Program-made: the position numbers and the translations under genes | Part shown: piece after piece, positions 23,819 through 32,954 of the stretch | Layout of the letters: the number at the start of each line of letters is the position of its first letter | How positions within the stretch are numbered: position 1 is the first letter of the stretch | The notes under the pieces: model-generated | Told to the model about the DNA's origin: nothing | Database searches by the model: none | The model's input: the letters and a program-made list of their open reading frames with translations, nothing else | Origin: Prevotella sp. UBA2742 | GTDB lineage: Bacteria > Bacteroidota > Bacteroidia > Bacteroidales > Bacteroidaceae | DNA length: 48,997 bases | Direction: 5' to 3' | Assembly: GCA_002353485.1 (NCBI GenBank) | Contig: DEJS01000008.1 | Location: forward strand, 3,527-52,523

Positions 23819-25170
23819 AGCGTGTGAGCCTTGAAATATTTCTCGACTTTCTTCAGGTTCTGCTCGTGACAGAAGACCATGACGGTGTCGCCCGCCTCAA
23901 TCTGTGTGTTACCATTGACGAGGATGCCTTGCCCGTTGCGTACTAATCCGCCGATGGTGACCCCCGATGTCAGGCCCAGGTCCTTCACCATGTGCTTGGT
24001 GACACGTGACCCGGGAGCGGCAGTAAACTCGGCCACATCGCTGTCGACGAGCATCAGGCTGCGCACGTTGCTTACGTCGGCGCCAAGCATCATCTGGTAG
24101 ATATGACTGGCAGCCAGAGTCTTCTTGTTGATGATGGTACCTATGTCCAGGCTCTCTGCCATCTCTACATAGTCCAGGTTCTCGACCATAGCAACGGTTT
24201 TGCGTACGCCCAGACGCTTGGCAGTCAGACAGGCCAGGATGTTCGTCTCGGTATTGCCGGTAAGGGCAACGAAAGCCTGGGTGTTCTGTATGCCTTCTTC
24301 TTGTAATAGGCCAATGTCGCGCCCGTCGCCATGAATCACCATGACGTCGCGGTCGGCCAGTTTCTCGTTAAGCTTCTCGCAGCGTTGCTCGTCGGCCTCG
24401 ATAATCTTGACGTTCATGTAGTCGGGGGCTATCTTGGAGAAACGTACTGCCGTTCGTCCGCCTCCCATCACGATGACGTTCTTGACGTCGGCATAATGCT
24501 CCTTGCCTGCTATCTTGCGAACATAGGGTATATACTCGCGGGTGGTCATGAAGTAGGCCAGGTCGTTTTCTTTCAATACGTCGTTACCGCCAGGGATCAG
24601 TGCTTCACCCTCTCGCTTGATGGCCACGACGTGATAGGGGTCGTCGGGACCGCAGAGGTTCTTCAGGGGTTGTTCCAGGACTTCACAGGTGCTGCGTAGC
24701 TTTATGCCCAGCATAACGAGGTCGCCCCCGTTGACGTCCCACCGCTGGCGTACCCACGACATCTTCAGGCCGTTCGAGATGTCTATAGCTGCCAACACCT
24801 CGGGGAAGATGAGCGAGTTGATGCCCATCTTTTCGAAGAGTTCTTTACGTGTGGGGTCTAAGTACTCGAAGTTGTCAATGCGCGCCACCGTCTTCTTGGC
24901 TCCCAGTGCATGGGCTATCATGCAGGCCGTCATGTTGCGGCTTTCGTCGGGGGTAACACCTACAAAGAGGTCGGCGTCTTCGACACCTGCTTCCTTCATG
25001 GTGTTGATGCTGGTGGTTCGTCCTTGCAGTGTCATGATGTCGTACTTGCTGTCCAGGTCGCCCAAGCGTGCCGGACTCTCGTCAATGAGCACGCAGTCCT
25101 GATGGTCACGAGACAATAGTTTGGCAAGGTGAGTTCCTACGGCGCCTGCACCGGCAATGATAATCTTCAT
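23812..25170 (-). CDS. trkA: Trk system potassium transporter regulatory subunit TrkA
   Basis: A 452-residue cytosolic gating protein with two tandem RCK (Rossmann plus TrkA_C) halves. The first nucleotide-binding fold begins at residue 1 (MKIIIAGAGAVGTHLAKLL), the second near 233 (NVIVMGGGRTAVRFSKIA). TrkA_C domains follow each; the last ends with AGDTVMVFCHEQNLKKVEKYF. It binds NAD(H)/ATP and controls TrkH, encoded immediately downstream with a 7-bp overlap. Confidence 0.95.
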   Translation of the reverse strand: MKIIIAGAGAVGTHLAKLLSRDHQDCVLIDESPARLGDLDSKYDIMTLQGRTTSINTMKEAGVEDADLFVGVTPDESRNMTACMIAHALGAKKTVARIDNFEYLDPTRKELFEKMGINSLIFPEVLAAIDISNGLKMSWVRQRWDVNGGDLVMLGIKLRSTCEVLEQPLKNLCGPDDPYHVVAIKREGEALIPGGNDVLKENDLAYFMTTREYIPYVRKIAGKEHYADVKNVIVMGGGRTAVRFSKIAPDYMNVKIIEADEQRCEKLNEKLADRDVMVIHGDGRDIGLLQEEGIQNTQAFVALTGNTETNILACLTAKRLGVRKTVAMVENLDYVEMAESLDIGTIINKKTLAASHIYQMMLGADVSNVRSLMLVDSDVAEFTAAPGSRVTKHMVKDLGLTSGVTIGGLVRNGQGILVNGNTQIEAGDTVMVFCHEQNLKKVEKYFKAHTLW

Positions 25171-25179
25171 CTGGCTTAA

Positions 25180-25198
25180 AGTTTAGAGTTGACGTTGG
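25180..25198. repeat. Degenerate 7-bp repeat supplying the dxs stop
   Basis: AGTTTAGAGTTGACGTTGG belongs to the AGTTGAC family. On the minus strand it supplies the final dxs residues QRQL and the TAA at 25183-25185. Confidence 0.6.
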
Positions 25199-27108
25199 GG
25201 GGACGGGTGACATAGCTCCATGATGGCGTTTCGGATGCTGTCCCTGTCGATGCCGACGATGGCCTGTAATTCGCTGACCTTGCCGTGCTCTACGAACTCG
25301 TCAGGCAGTCCTAATCGACGAATGACAGGTGTGTAGCCATGCTCGTTCATCCACTCCAGGACAGCAGAGCCCATGCCTCCGTTGCGTACTCCGTCTTCAA
25401 TAGTAATAATCTTCTTGAACTGGCGACCTATCTCATGCAGCATGTCCTCGTCGAGAGGCTTTAGGAAGCGCAGGTCATAGTGAGCTATGGAGGGTACTCC
25501 TGTAGCGTCAGCCTCGGGGCTGTGGCTACTTGTGAGACAAGCGTCGATGGCTTCTGCGGCAGTGACGCCGATGGGCCCTATGGTGACGACGGCGACGTCG
25601 GTCCCCTTTCGCAGCCGGCGTCCCTTGCCGACAGGTATCTCTTCCAGTTCGCAGCGCCAGTCGACCCGAGAGCCGTGTCCTCGCGGGTAGCGAATGACGA
25701 ATGGCCCTTTATCTGGCAGCTGGGCGGTGTACATAAGACGTCTTAGCTCGTGCTCGTCCATGGGTGAGGCGATGGTGAGGTGGGGTATTGGCCTTAAGGC
25801 TGCCATGTCAAATGCGCCATGATGTGTGGGGCCGTCTTCGCCGACCAGTCCTGCACGGTCGAGGCAAATGACGACGTTGAGTCTTAGAATGGCTACGTCG
25901 TGGATGATATTGTCGTATGCCCTTTGGGCAAAGGCGCTATAGATGTTGCAGAATGGTAGCAGTCCTTCCTTGGCCATTCCTCCGGAGAAGGTGACGGCAT
26001 GTCCCTCGGCAATGCCGACGTCGAAGGTGCGCTCGGGCATTTCCTTCATCATAATGTTCATCGAGCAGCCCGTAGGCATGGCCGGCGTGACACCGACAAT
26101 CTTGGGGTTTTGCCGGGCCAGCTCGAGCAGCGTCTTTCCAAAGACATCCTGAAAGCGCGGCGGGAAGTCTTTGTAGTTGTCAACCAGGCGCTCGCCGGTC
26201 TCAGGGTCGAATTTCCCTGGGGCGTGCCATACGGTGACATCTTTCTCGGCAGGGGCGTAGCCATGGCCTTTCTGGGTGTGCAGGTGCAGCAACTTGGGAC
26301 CTTTCATTCCCTTTAGTTGCCGCAGGATGCGAACCAGCTCCTTGACGTCGTGACCATTGAAAGGACCGAAGTAACGGATGTCCATTCCTTCAAAAACATT
26401 CTGCTGGTGCGAGATGGCCGACTTGACTGCATTGGTCAGTCGGATAAGTCCCCGGCGTCGGTCATCTTCCATCAGGCCTACCTTGTGAAGCCAGCGGGTA
26501 AGCCGGAAGCGCAGGGCGTTGTATGTCTCATTGGTATTCAGCGAGAGCAGGTATTCTTGCATACCTCCCACGGCACGGTCAATGGACATGTTGTTGTCGT
26601 TAAGTATGATGAGGATGTCGTTGTCCGACGAAGATACGTTGTTGAGTCCCTCGTAAGCAAGGCCGCCTGACATGGCACCATCGCCAATTACTGCTACTAC
26701 ATGGCGGTGCTTGTCCTTGTCGGCGATAGCCATGCCAAGGGCTGCCGAGATGCTGTTTGAGGCATGGCCACACATGAAGGTGTCATACTCACTCTCCTCA
26801 GGTGAAGGGAATGGCTTCAGTCCGCCCAGCTTGCGGTTGGTGCTGAAGCGTTCGCGACGGCCGGTAAGAATCTTGTGTCCGTAAGCCTGATGGCCAACGT
26901 CCCAAACAATACGGTCGTTGGGGGTGTCGTAGACGTAGTGCAGGGCTACGGTAAGCTCCACCACGCCAAGGCTTGATGCCAGGTGTCCTGGATTAACTGA
27001 CAATTCCTTGACGATATCCTCGCGCAACTCCTGACAGAGAAGAGGTAATTGGTCTACCGACAACTTTCTGAGGTCTTCAGGGTATTTTATATCTTGTAGT
27101 AATTCCAC
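25183..27108 (-). CDS. dxs: 1-deoxy-D-xylulose-5-phosphate synthase
   Basis: A 641-residue thiamine-diphosphate enzyme joining pyruvate and glyceraldehyde-3-phosphate in the first step of the MEP isoprenoid pathway. The TPP-binding motif GDGAMSGGLAYEGLNN lies near 145; the transketolase pyrimidine domain carries CLDRAGLVGEDGPTHHG near 427, and the transketolase C domain covers about 500-630. HVWDVGHQAYGHK-like residues near 70 are also typical. The last few residues (SPQRQL) come from a short repeat at 25180-25198 and extend beyond conserved sequence. It heads the minus-strand group followed 12 bp later by trkA. Confidence 0.96.
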   Translation of the reverse strand: MELLQDIKYPEDLRKLSVDQLPLLCQELREDIVKELSVNPGHLASSLGVVELTVALHYVYDTPNDRIVWDVGHQAYGHKILTGRRERFSTNRKLGGLKPFPSPEESEYDTFMCGHASNSISAALGMAIADKDKHRHVVAVIGDGAMSGGLAYEGLNNVSSSDNDILIILNDNNMSIDRAVGGMQEYLLSLNTNETYNALRFRLTRWLHKVGLMEDDRRRGLIRLTNAVKSAISHQQNVFEGMDIRYFGPFNGHDVKELVRILRQLKGMKGPKLLHLHTQKGHGYAPAEKDVTVWHAPGKFDPETGERLVDNYKDFPPRFQDVFGKTLLELARQNPKIVGVTPAMPTGCSMNIMMKEMPERTFDVGIAEGHAVTFSGGMAKEGLLPFCNIYSAFAQRAYDNIIHDVAILRLNVVICLDRAGLVGEDGPTHHGAFDMAALRPIPHLTIASPMDEHELRRLMYTAQLPDKGPFVIRYPRGHGSRVDWRCELEEIPVGKGRRLRKGTDVAVVTIGPIGVTAAEAIDACLTSSHSPEADATGVPSIAHYDLRFLKPLDEDMLHEIGRQFKKIITIEDGVRNGGMGSAVLEWMNEHGYTPVIRRLGLPDEFVEHGKVSELQAIVGIDRDSIRNAIMELCHPSPQRQL

Positions 27109-27127
27109 GTTCTTCTTGTTTTAGACT

Positions 27128-27136
27128 GCAAAGGTA
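27128..27136 (-). promoter_or_regulatory. Promoter of dxs
   Basis: Minus-strand -7 box TACCTTTGC with TTTG (27157-27160 complement) 20 bp upstream; the start codon is about 20 nt downstream. Confidence 0.75.
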
Positions 27137-27199
27137 CGAATAAGAGTGCAAAATACCAAAATTATTTGCTTTTTTCTTGGAGGTTGCATAATTTCTTCA

Positions 27200-27208
27200 T
27201 ATCTTTGC
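27200..27208 (+). promoter_or_regulatory. Promoter -7 box of the lipoate ligase/glycine cleavage operon
   Basis: TATCTTTGC lies 21 bp before the first start codon. The leader is too short to hold a glycine riboswitch, and none is seen before gcvT. Confidence 0.75.
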
Positions 27209-27229
27209 AAGTGAAATAACTAAAAGCAG

Positions 27230-27937
27230 ATGAAATACCTTTGTTTACCTGACAAGCAGACGCACAGGCTCTCCTTCTATCTGGCGATGGAGGAGTATGT
27301 GGCGCGTATGCTGCCTCCTGGTGACTATTTTATGATGTGGCAGGTTGCCCCTACGGTCATCTTCGGTCGCAACCAGCAGATGGTGAATGAGGTAAACGAA
27401 AGCTATTGCCTTCAGCATGGTATACAGATGTTCCGGCGTAAAAGCGGAGGGGGGTGTGTCTATGTAGATGAGAAGAACATAATGCTTAGCTATGTTACAG
27501 CAGATGAAGAGGTGGGCGTAGTGTTCAACCGCTTCCTTCAGATGATTCTCCTTGCCTTGCGTAAGATGGGCGTCGAGGCCACCAGTACCAGTCATAATGA
27601 CGTGTTGATAGAAGGGCGTAAGGTCAGCGGTACAGCCTTCTATCATCTGCCGGGCCGTAGCATTGTGCACAGCACCCTGCTTTATGATACCAATATGGAA
27701 CACATGACTCATGCTATCACGCCAGCACGTGAGAAACTGGAGCAGAAGGGCATACAGAGTGTACGCCAGCGCATTACGCTGCTGAAGGATCATGTGTCTA
27801 TGACTCTCGATGAAGTGAAGCAAAGCATCCTCCATACGCTGTGTCAGGAAGAGTGTACGCTGTCGTCTTTAGAGGTGATGGCTATCGGACAGTTGGAGAA
27901 GCAGTATCTGAAGGATGATTTCATACACTTATTGTAA
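27230..27937 (+). CDS. Lipoate-protein ligase family protein
   Basis: A 235-residue enzyme of the LplA/BPL fold that attaches or transfers lipoate to carrier proteins. The motif RRKSGGGCVYVDEKNI (about 64-79) binds lipoyl-AMP, and the catalytic Lys is in GRKVSGTAF (about 130). It lacks the accessory C-terminal domain of long LplA. It heads the glycine cleavage operon, so its obvious client is GcvH, encoded two genes downstream. It could be an amidotransferase rather than an ATP-dependent ligase. Confidence 0.85.
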   Translation: MKYLCLPDKQTHRLSFYLAMEEYVARMLPPGDYFMMWQVAPTVIFGRNQQMVNEVNESYCLQHGIQMFRRKSGGGCVYVDEKNIMLSYVTADEEVGVVFNRFLQMILLALRKMGVEATSTSHNDVLIEGRKVSGTAFYHLPGRSIVHSTLLYDTNMEHMTHAITPAREKLEQKGIQSVRQRITLLKDHVSMTLDEVKQSILHTLCQEECTLSSLEVMAIGQLEKQYLKDDFIHLL

Positions 27938-27961
27938 TTATATAATCAAAGAGGATTTAGT

Positions 27962-29047
27962 ATGGAACAAGAAAACAAAAAGACCTGTCTTTACGATAAG
28001 CATGTAGCACTGGGGGCTCTGATGTCGCCTTTCGGTGGCTTTGTTATGCCCATACAATATAGCAACATCATAGAGGAACACCAGGCCGTTCGTCACGAGT
28101 GCGGTGTCTTTGATGTCAGCCACATGGGCGAAGTACTTGTTAGTGGAACTGAAGCGGAACGTTATGTCAACCACATATTCACCAACGACGTTTCTTGTAT
28201 GCCCGTTGGCAAGATTCTCTATGGTATGATGTGCTATGAGGATGGCGGCGTGGTAGATGACTTGTTGGTCTACAAGATGGGTGACGACTGTTTCTTTCTT
28301 GTTATCAATGCTGCTAATATCAGTAAAGACTGGGCATGGATACAAGAGCAGGCCAAGGGGTACGACGTCGTGTTGGAGCACCAAAGTGAGGCTTATGGTG
28401 AGCTGGCAGTACAGGGACCACAGTCAGAGCGTGTAATGGAGCAGGTGCTGGGGCTGGCATGTAAAGAACTTTCTTTCTATACGTTCAAGCAGGTGAACGA
28501 CGTTATCGTCAGCCGTACTGGCTATACGGGTGAGGATGGATTTGAAATATATGCCCAGCCTTCGTATATAAATGAGTGTTGGGACCGTTTGATGGAAGCA
28601 GGCGTTAAACCCTGTGGATTGGGCTGTCGCGATACGTTGCGATTCGAAGTGGGATTACCCCTTTATGGAGATGAGCTCTCTGCTGACATAACCCCCATCA
28701 TGGCAGGACTGGGTGCCTTTGTCAAGTTGGATAAGCAGGAGTTTATAGGTCGTGAGGCACTGCTGCGTCAGAAGATGGAGGGGCCGGAAAAGAAACTGGT
28801 AGGTATTGAATTGTCCGACAAGGCCATACCTCGCCACGGCTATACGATACTGAAAGATGGACAGGAGGTGGGCGTGGTGACAACAGGATATCACACCATC
28901 TCGACGGATAAGAGTGTCTGCATGGCTCTCGTTGACAGTAGCTGTGCTGCCTTGGGAACGGAAGTCGAGATACAAATACGTAAGAAGACCTTTCCTGGAA
29001 CGGTGTGCAAGAAACGATTTTACGACAAGCATTATAAGAAAGAGTAG
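27962..29047 (+). CDS. gcvT: Glycine cleavage system T protein (aminomethyltransferase)
   Basis: A 361-residue enzyme that takes the aminomethyl group from lipoyl-GcvH, releases ammonia and forms methylene-tetrahydrofolate. Typical motifs are FGGFVMPIQYSNI near 24, DVSHMGEV near 50 with the catalytic Asp expected in NDVS near 77, and SRTGYTGEDGFEIY near 182. The C-terminal barrel starts near 280 (VGIELSDKAIPRHGY). Length is normal. 24 bp from the lipoate ligase gene, same operon. Confidence 0.96.
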   Translation: MEQENKKTCLYDKHVALGALMSPFGGFVMPIQYSNIIEEHQAVRHECGVFDVSHMGEVLVSGTEAERYVNHIFTNDVSCMPVGKILYGMMCYEDGGVVDDLLVYKMGDDCFFLVINAANISKDWAWIQEQAKGYDVVLEHQSEAYGELAVQGPQSERVMEQVLGLACKELSFYTFKQVNDVIVSRTGYTGEDGFEIYAQPSYINECWDRLMEAGVKPCGLGCRDTLRFEVGLPLYGDELSADITPIMAGLGAFVKLDKQEFIGREALLRQKMEGPEKKLVGIELSDKAIPRHGYTILKDGQEVGVVTTGYHTISTDKSVCMALVDSSCAALGTEVEIQIRKKTFPGTVCKKRFYDKHYKKE

Positions 29048-29098
29048 CCCTCTCTTCTTGTTTTTCAATTCAGAACTTTAAACTTAAAACTAAATAAC

Positions 29099-29479
29099 AT
29101 GGCAAAAGTATTGGAAGGACTCTATTACAGCGAGTCGCACGAGTATGTAAAAGTGGAAGGAGATTATGGGTATATCGGTATTACGGACTATGCCCAGAAT
29201 GCGTTGGGTAATGTCGTCTATGTCGATATGCCCGAAGTGGATGACGAGGTGTCTGCAGGCGAGGAGTTTGGTGCTGTGGAAAGTGTCAAGGCTGCTTCCG
29301 ACCTGATTTCGCCTATTACTGGCGTTGTGGTAGCGGTCAATGAGGAACTGGAAGACCAGCCTGAATTGATTAATGGTGATGCCTATGCTAACTGGATAAT
29401 AAAGGTTACCATTGCTGACTCCTCAGAGTTGAACAGTCTGATGGACGCTAAGGCCTATACTGCCTTTTGTGAGAAATAG
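29099..29479 (+). CDS. gcvH: Glycine cleavage system H protein
   Basis: A 126-residue lipoyl carrier that shuttles the aminomethyl intermediate between the P, T and L proteins. The lipoylated Lys is Lys64 in AVESVKAASD; DYAQNALGNVVYVDMP and GDAYANWIIKV are family signatures. 51 bp after gcvT. Confidence 0.97.
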   Translation: MAKVLEGLYYSESHEYVKVEGDYGYIGITDYAQNALGNVVYVDMPEVDDEVSAGEEFGAVESVKAASDLISPITGVVVAVNEELEDQPELINGDAYANWIIKVTIADSSELNSLMDAKAYTAFCEK

Positions 29480-29505
29480 GATACGAAACTAAATTCTTAG
29501 CGACA

Positions 29506-30210
29506 ATGAAGAGTTATTATATCTATGTTAATAATCGTCAGTACGGCCCTTATGACGAGTCCGCACTTAGAAACATGAATCTGCCACCTAATACCCCCGT
29601 ATGGTGTCAGGGTATGCGCGACTGGGGTGTGCTGTCACAGGTGCTCCCTTCTATGGGACCTGGTGCAACACGCATCCAACAGCCCCAGCAGTTTCAGCAG
29701 ACCTATCAGACGTCTCAGCAACAGGCCCAGGCCTATCAGCCTACGCAGGGAGCTGCCATGACTGCCCCTGAACACCTGAGCTTATGGGGCTATTATAAGA
29801 AATGTCTGAACATGTATGCAGAGTTCTCTGGACGTGCACGGCGTAGTGAGTACTGGGGCTTCACACTGTTTAACTTCCTTATAACATGGGGGCTTGGACT
29901 GGTGGCAGGGCTATTGGTCGTACTGGTGCTGTTAGCTATGGACAGCAGTGCAGGATCTTATTTTATCGCCATGATGGTCGTGTATGGTATAACAATCTTG
30001 TATTCGCTCGCTGTCTTAGTCCCTTCACTGGCCGTTACATCACGTCGTTTGCACGATACGGGTAGGAGCTTGTGGTGGATACTTCTTAGCTTACTTGTCA
30101 TTATACCCATTATAGGTATTGTGGGACCTATCGTATTGTTGGTGTTCTTATGCTTAGACAGCGAGCCGCAACGTAACCAGTATGGACCTAATCCCAAGAC
30201 GGGAGCATAA
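29506..30210 (+). CDS. GYF-like/DUF805 membrane protein inside the gcv operon
   Basis: A 234-residue protein. Residues 1-50 match the GYF_2-type domain (YYIYVNNRQYGPYDESALR... VWCQGMRDW), a peptide-binding fold. A Gln-rich linker (about 52-85) leads to a DUF805 domain (about 95-230) with four membrane helices and the family motif RRLHDTGRS. Its role is unknown. It separates gcvH from gcvPA with short gaps (26 and 18 bp), so it is co-transcribed with the glycine cleavage genes although it has no known part in the reaction. Confidence 0.85.
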   Translation: MKSYYIYVNNRQYGPYDESALRNMNLPPNTPVWCQGMRDWGVLSQVLPSMGPGATRIQQPQQFQQTYQTSQQQAQAYQPTQGAAMTAPEHLSLWGYYKKCLNMYAEFSGRARRSEYWGFTLFNFLITWGLGLVAGLLVVLVLLAMDSSAGSYFIAMMVVYGITILYSLAVLVPSLAVTSRRLHDTGRSLWWILLSLLVIIPIIGIVGPIVLLVFLCLDSEPQRNQYGPNPKTGA

Positions 30211-30228
30211 TTAAATCTGATACAAAGC

Positions 30229-31548
30229 ATGAATTATAAGTATTTCCCTCATACTGATGCTGACCTCAAGGTGATGCTGGAACATGTGGGAGTCGACTCG
30301 CTTGACGCCTTGTATGCCCAGGTTCCTGAGAGCATCCGCTTCCGAGATGAGTACGACATTCCGTTGAGTGCCAGTGAGATGGAGGTGCGTAAGACTTTCC
30401 AGTTGTTGGGTTCGCAGAATCAACAACTGGTGTGCTTCGCCGGCATGGGTGCCTATGACCACTATACGCCCTCTGTCATTCCCAGCCTATTGTCGCGCTC
30501 GGAGTATCTTACCAGCTATACCCCTTATCAGGCAGAGATATCACAAGGTACATTGCACTATATTTTTGAGTATCAGTCGATGATGGCAGAACTGACAGGT
30601 ATGGAAGTGTCGAACGCTTCCATGTATGATGGCGCCACAGCGACGGCTGAAGCTATGATGATGGTAGTAGCCGCAGGCAAGAAAGCCAATAAGGTATTGG
30701 TAAGCGAAGGCTTGAATCCGCAGACACGTCAGGTGCTTGACACTTATGCCTTGCATCATGGTATAGAGTTAGTGACCATTCCTTTGGAGAACGGGGCTAC
30801 CAGACTTACGACAGTAAAAGAACAGCTATCATCGCTTGAAGGTGTGGCTGGTGTTATTGTCCAGCAGCCTAACGTCTATGGCATCATAGAAGATTTCACG
30901 AACTTTGCCGATACTTGTCATGAGCACAAGGCTTTGTTTGTCATGGACTCTGTAGCTGCAGACCTGGCAGTGCTGAAGACGCCAGGAGAATGTGGGGCAG
31001 ATATCGCCGTAGGCGATGGACAGTCTTTGGGTATCCCCCTGTCCTATGGTGGACCTTATGTGGGCTATATGTGCTGTACGGAGAAGCTTATCCGCAAGAT
31101 GCCCGGACGTATCGTAGGTAAGACGCTTGACAACCGAGGCCAGCGTGCTTTCGTGTTGACTCTGCAGGCTCGCGAACAGCACATCCGTCGGCAGAAGGCT
31201 ACGTCGAATATCTGTTCCAACCAGTCACTGATGGCCCTCTTTGTCACTATTTATATGTCGTTGATGGGACGTCAGGGATTGAAGGAAGCTGCCGAGCAGA
31301 GCTATGGTGGAGCTCATTACCTATGCGACGAGCTGTTGAAGACAGGAAAGTTCTCTCTGGCTTACGACAGACCTTTCTTCAATGAGTTCTTTGTGCGCTA
31401 TGATGGCGATGCTGATGCTCTCTATCAACGTTTTCTTGATGCAGGAATCCTTGGAGGTGTTCGTCTGAAGGACGGTCTCCTATTTGCTGTCACAGAGAAG
31501 CGTACCAGAGAGGAGATAGATAACCTTGTTAAGATAGCTGCCCTATGA
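30229..31548 (+). CDS. gcvPA: Glycine dehydrogenase (decarboxylating) subunit 1
   Basis: A 439-residue subunit corresponding to the N-terminal half of the P protein, which decarboxylates glycine. FAGMGAYDHYTPSVIPSLLSRSEYLTSYTPYQAEISQG-type sequence near 65-105 and GDGQSLGIPLSYGGPYVGYM near 262 are characteristic. The PLP Lys is in subunit 2. The stop overlaps the gcvPB start (ATGA). Split GcvP is found in many bacteria and archaea; others have one fused chain. Confidence 0.95.
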   Translation: MNYKYFPHTDADLKVMLEHVGVDSLDALYAQVPESIRFRDEYDIPLSASEMEVRKTFQLLGSQNQQLVCFAGMGAYDHYTPSVIPSLLSRSEYLTSYTPYQAEISQGTLHYIFEYQSMMAELTGMEVSNASMYDGATATAEAMMMVVAAGKKANKVLVSEGLNPQTRQVLDTYALHHGIELVTIPLENGATRLTTVKEQLSSLEGVAGVIVQQPNVYGIIEDFTNFADTCHEHKALFVMDSVAADLAVLKTPGECGADIAVGDGQSLGIPLSYGGPYVGYMCCTEKLIRKMPGRIVGKTLDNRGQRAFVLTLQAREQHIRRQKATSNICSNQSLMALFVTIYMSLMGRQGLKEAAEQSYGGAHYLCDELLKTGKFSLAYDRPFFNEFFVRYDGDADALYQRFLDAGILGGVRLKDGLLFAVTEKRTREEIDNLVKIAAL

Positions 31549-32954
31549 ATAACAGACTCTATGGAAAACTGATTTTCGAACTCTCACACGAGGGAAGAAA
31601 AGGATATAGTCTGCCTCGCAACCCGTTCCCTCAGTACGAGTTGCCTGATGAGTTACGTCGCAAAGAGGAAGCCCAGCTGCCGGAGTGTGACGAGTTGACG
31701 GTGGTACGTCACTATACCAACCTGTCGCAGAATAACTTTGGTGTCGATAATGGTTTCTATCCCCTGGGATCGTGCACCATGAAATATAATCCTAAGATTA
31801 ACGAGGAAATAGCTGCACTACCGCAGTTCCAGAATCTGCATCCTCTACAGCCTTCTTATACGGTGAAGGGTGCCAAGGCTGTGGTGGCCATGCTGGAGCG
31901 CTCGTTAAGCGCATTGACCGGACTTGCTCACTTTACTTTCAAACCTTATGCTGGTGCACATGGCGAGCTAACAGGACTGATGGTGATAGACAATTATCAT
32001 CGTTCGCGTGGTGATAAGCAACGACGTAAAGTCATTGTTCCCGATTCTGCGCATGGCACCAATCCCGCTTCAGCGGCAGTTTGTGGACTGGAGATACTGG
32101 AGGTAAAGTCAACGGCAGAGGGTCTGGTCGACTTGGCCGACTTGGAGCAGTTGGTCAGTCAGGAAGGGTCCAATGTTGCTGCTATGATGATGACCAACCC
32201 CAATACGCTGGGACTCTTTGAACGTCAGATTCCAGAGATAGCCCAGCTCATTCATGGTTGTGGTGGACTTATGTATTATGACGGTGCAAACCTGAACCCT
32301 ATGTTGGGCGCCTGCCGTCCAGGTGACATGGGATTCGACGTGATGCATATCAATCTGCATAAGACCTTCTCTACCCCTCATGGCGGAGGTGGGCCAGGAA
32401 GCGGCCCTGTAGGAGTTCGTGAGGGATTGCAGCAATACTTCCCTATGGTGTCGCCTTATCAAGGAAACTTTACCGTCATGCTTCGTGCTCTGGCTTACAT
32501 CCTGACCTTGGGACGTGACCAGATAAAAGAGGTGGGTCCCTTGGCAACACTTAACGCCAACTACATAAAAGAGTCGTTGAAGGATGTCTATGAATTGCCT
32601 ATTGACGGACTCTGTTGTCATGAGTTTGTGTTCGACGGACTGAAGGATAAGTCTACAGGTGTCACTACGATGGATGTAGCTAAACGTCTGCTGGACTATG
32701 GTTATCATGCTCCTACCATTTACTTCCCGTTGCTATTCCACGAGAGTCTGATGGTGGAACCTACAGAAAACGAGTCGTTGGAAACGCTAGACGGTTTCAT
32801 TAGTGTGATGCGCAGGATAGCCGAAGAGGCACAGCACGATCCTGAACTGTTGAAGACGGCGCCGCACTCTACACCTATCGGCCGTGTGGACGATGTGCTG
32901 GCTGCAAAGCACCCTGTTGTAACCTATAGACAACTGGTAAACGATGAAAACTGA
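31545..32954 (+). CDS. gcvPB: Glycine dehydrogenase (decarboxylating) subunit 2
   Basis: A 469-residue PLP-binding half of the P protein. The PLP Lys is in INLHKTFSTPHGGGGPGSG near 272; the N-terminal LGSCTMKYNPK near 76 and DSAHGTNPASA near 168 are also characteristic. It overlaps gcvPA by 4 bp and lpd by 11 bp, which suggests coupled translation of all three. Confidence 0.96.
   Translation: MNNRLYGKLIFELSHEGRKGYSLPRNPFPQYELPDELRRKEEAQLPECDELTVVRHYTNLSQNNFGVDNGFYPLGSCTMKYNPKINEEIAALPQFQNLHPLQPSYTVKGAKAVVAMLERSLSALTGLAHFTFKPYAGAHGELTGLMVIDNYHRSRGDKQRRKVIVPDSAHGTNPASAAVCGLEILEVKSTAEGLVDLADLEQLVSQEGSNVAAMMMTNPNTLGLFERQIPEIAQLIHGCGGLMYYDGANLNPMLGACRPGDMGFDVMHINLHKTFSTPHGGGGPGSGPVGVREGLQQYFPMVSPYQGNFTVMLRALAYILTLGRDQIKEVGPLATLNANYIKESLKDVYELPIDGLCCHEFVFDGLKDKSTGVTTMDVAKRLLDYGYHAPTIYFPLLFHESLMVEPTENESLETLDGFISVMRRIAEEAQHDPELLKTAPHSTPIGRVDDVLAAKHPVVTYRQLVNDEN

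Noticed and set aside
27209..27961. Glycine riboswitch before the gcv genes
   Set aside because: The leader before the first gene is about 20 nt and the gap before gcvT is 24 bp; neither can hold the aptamer.
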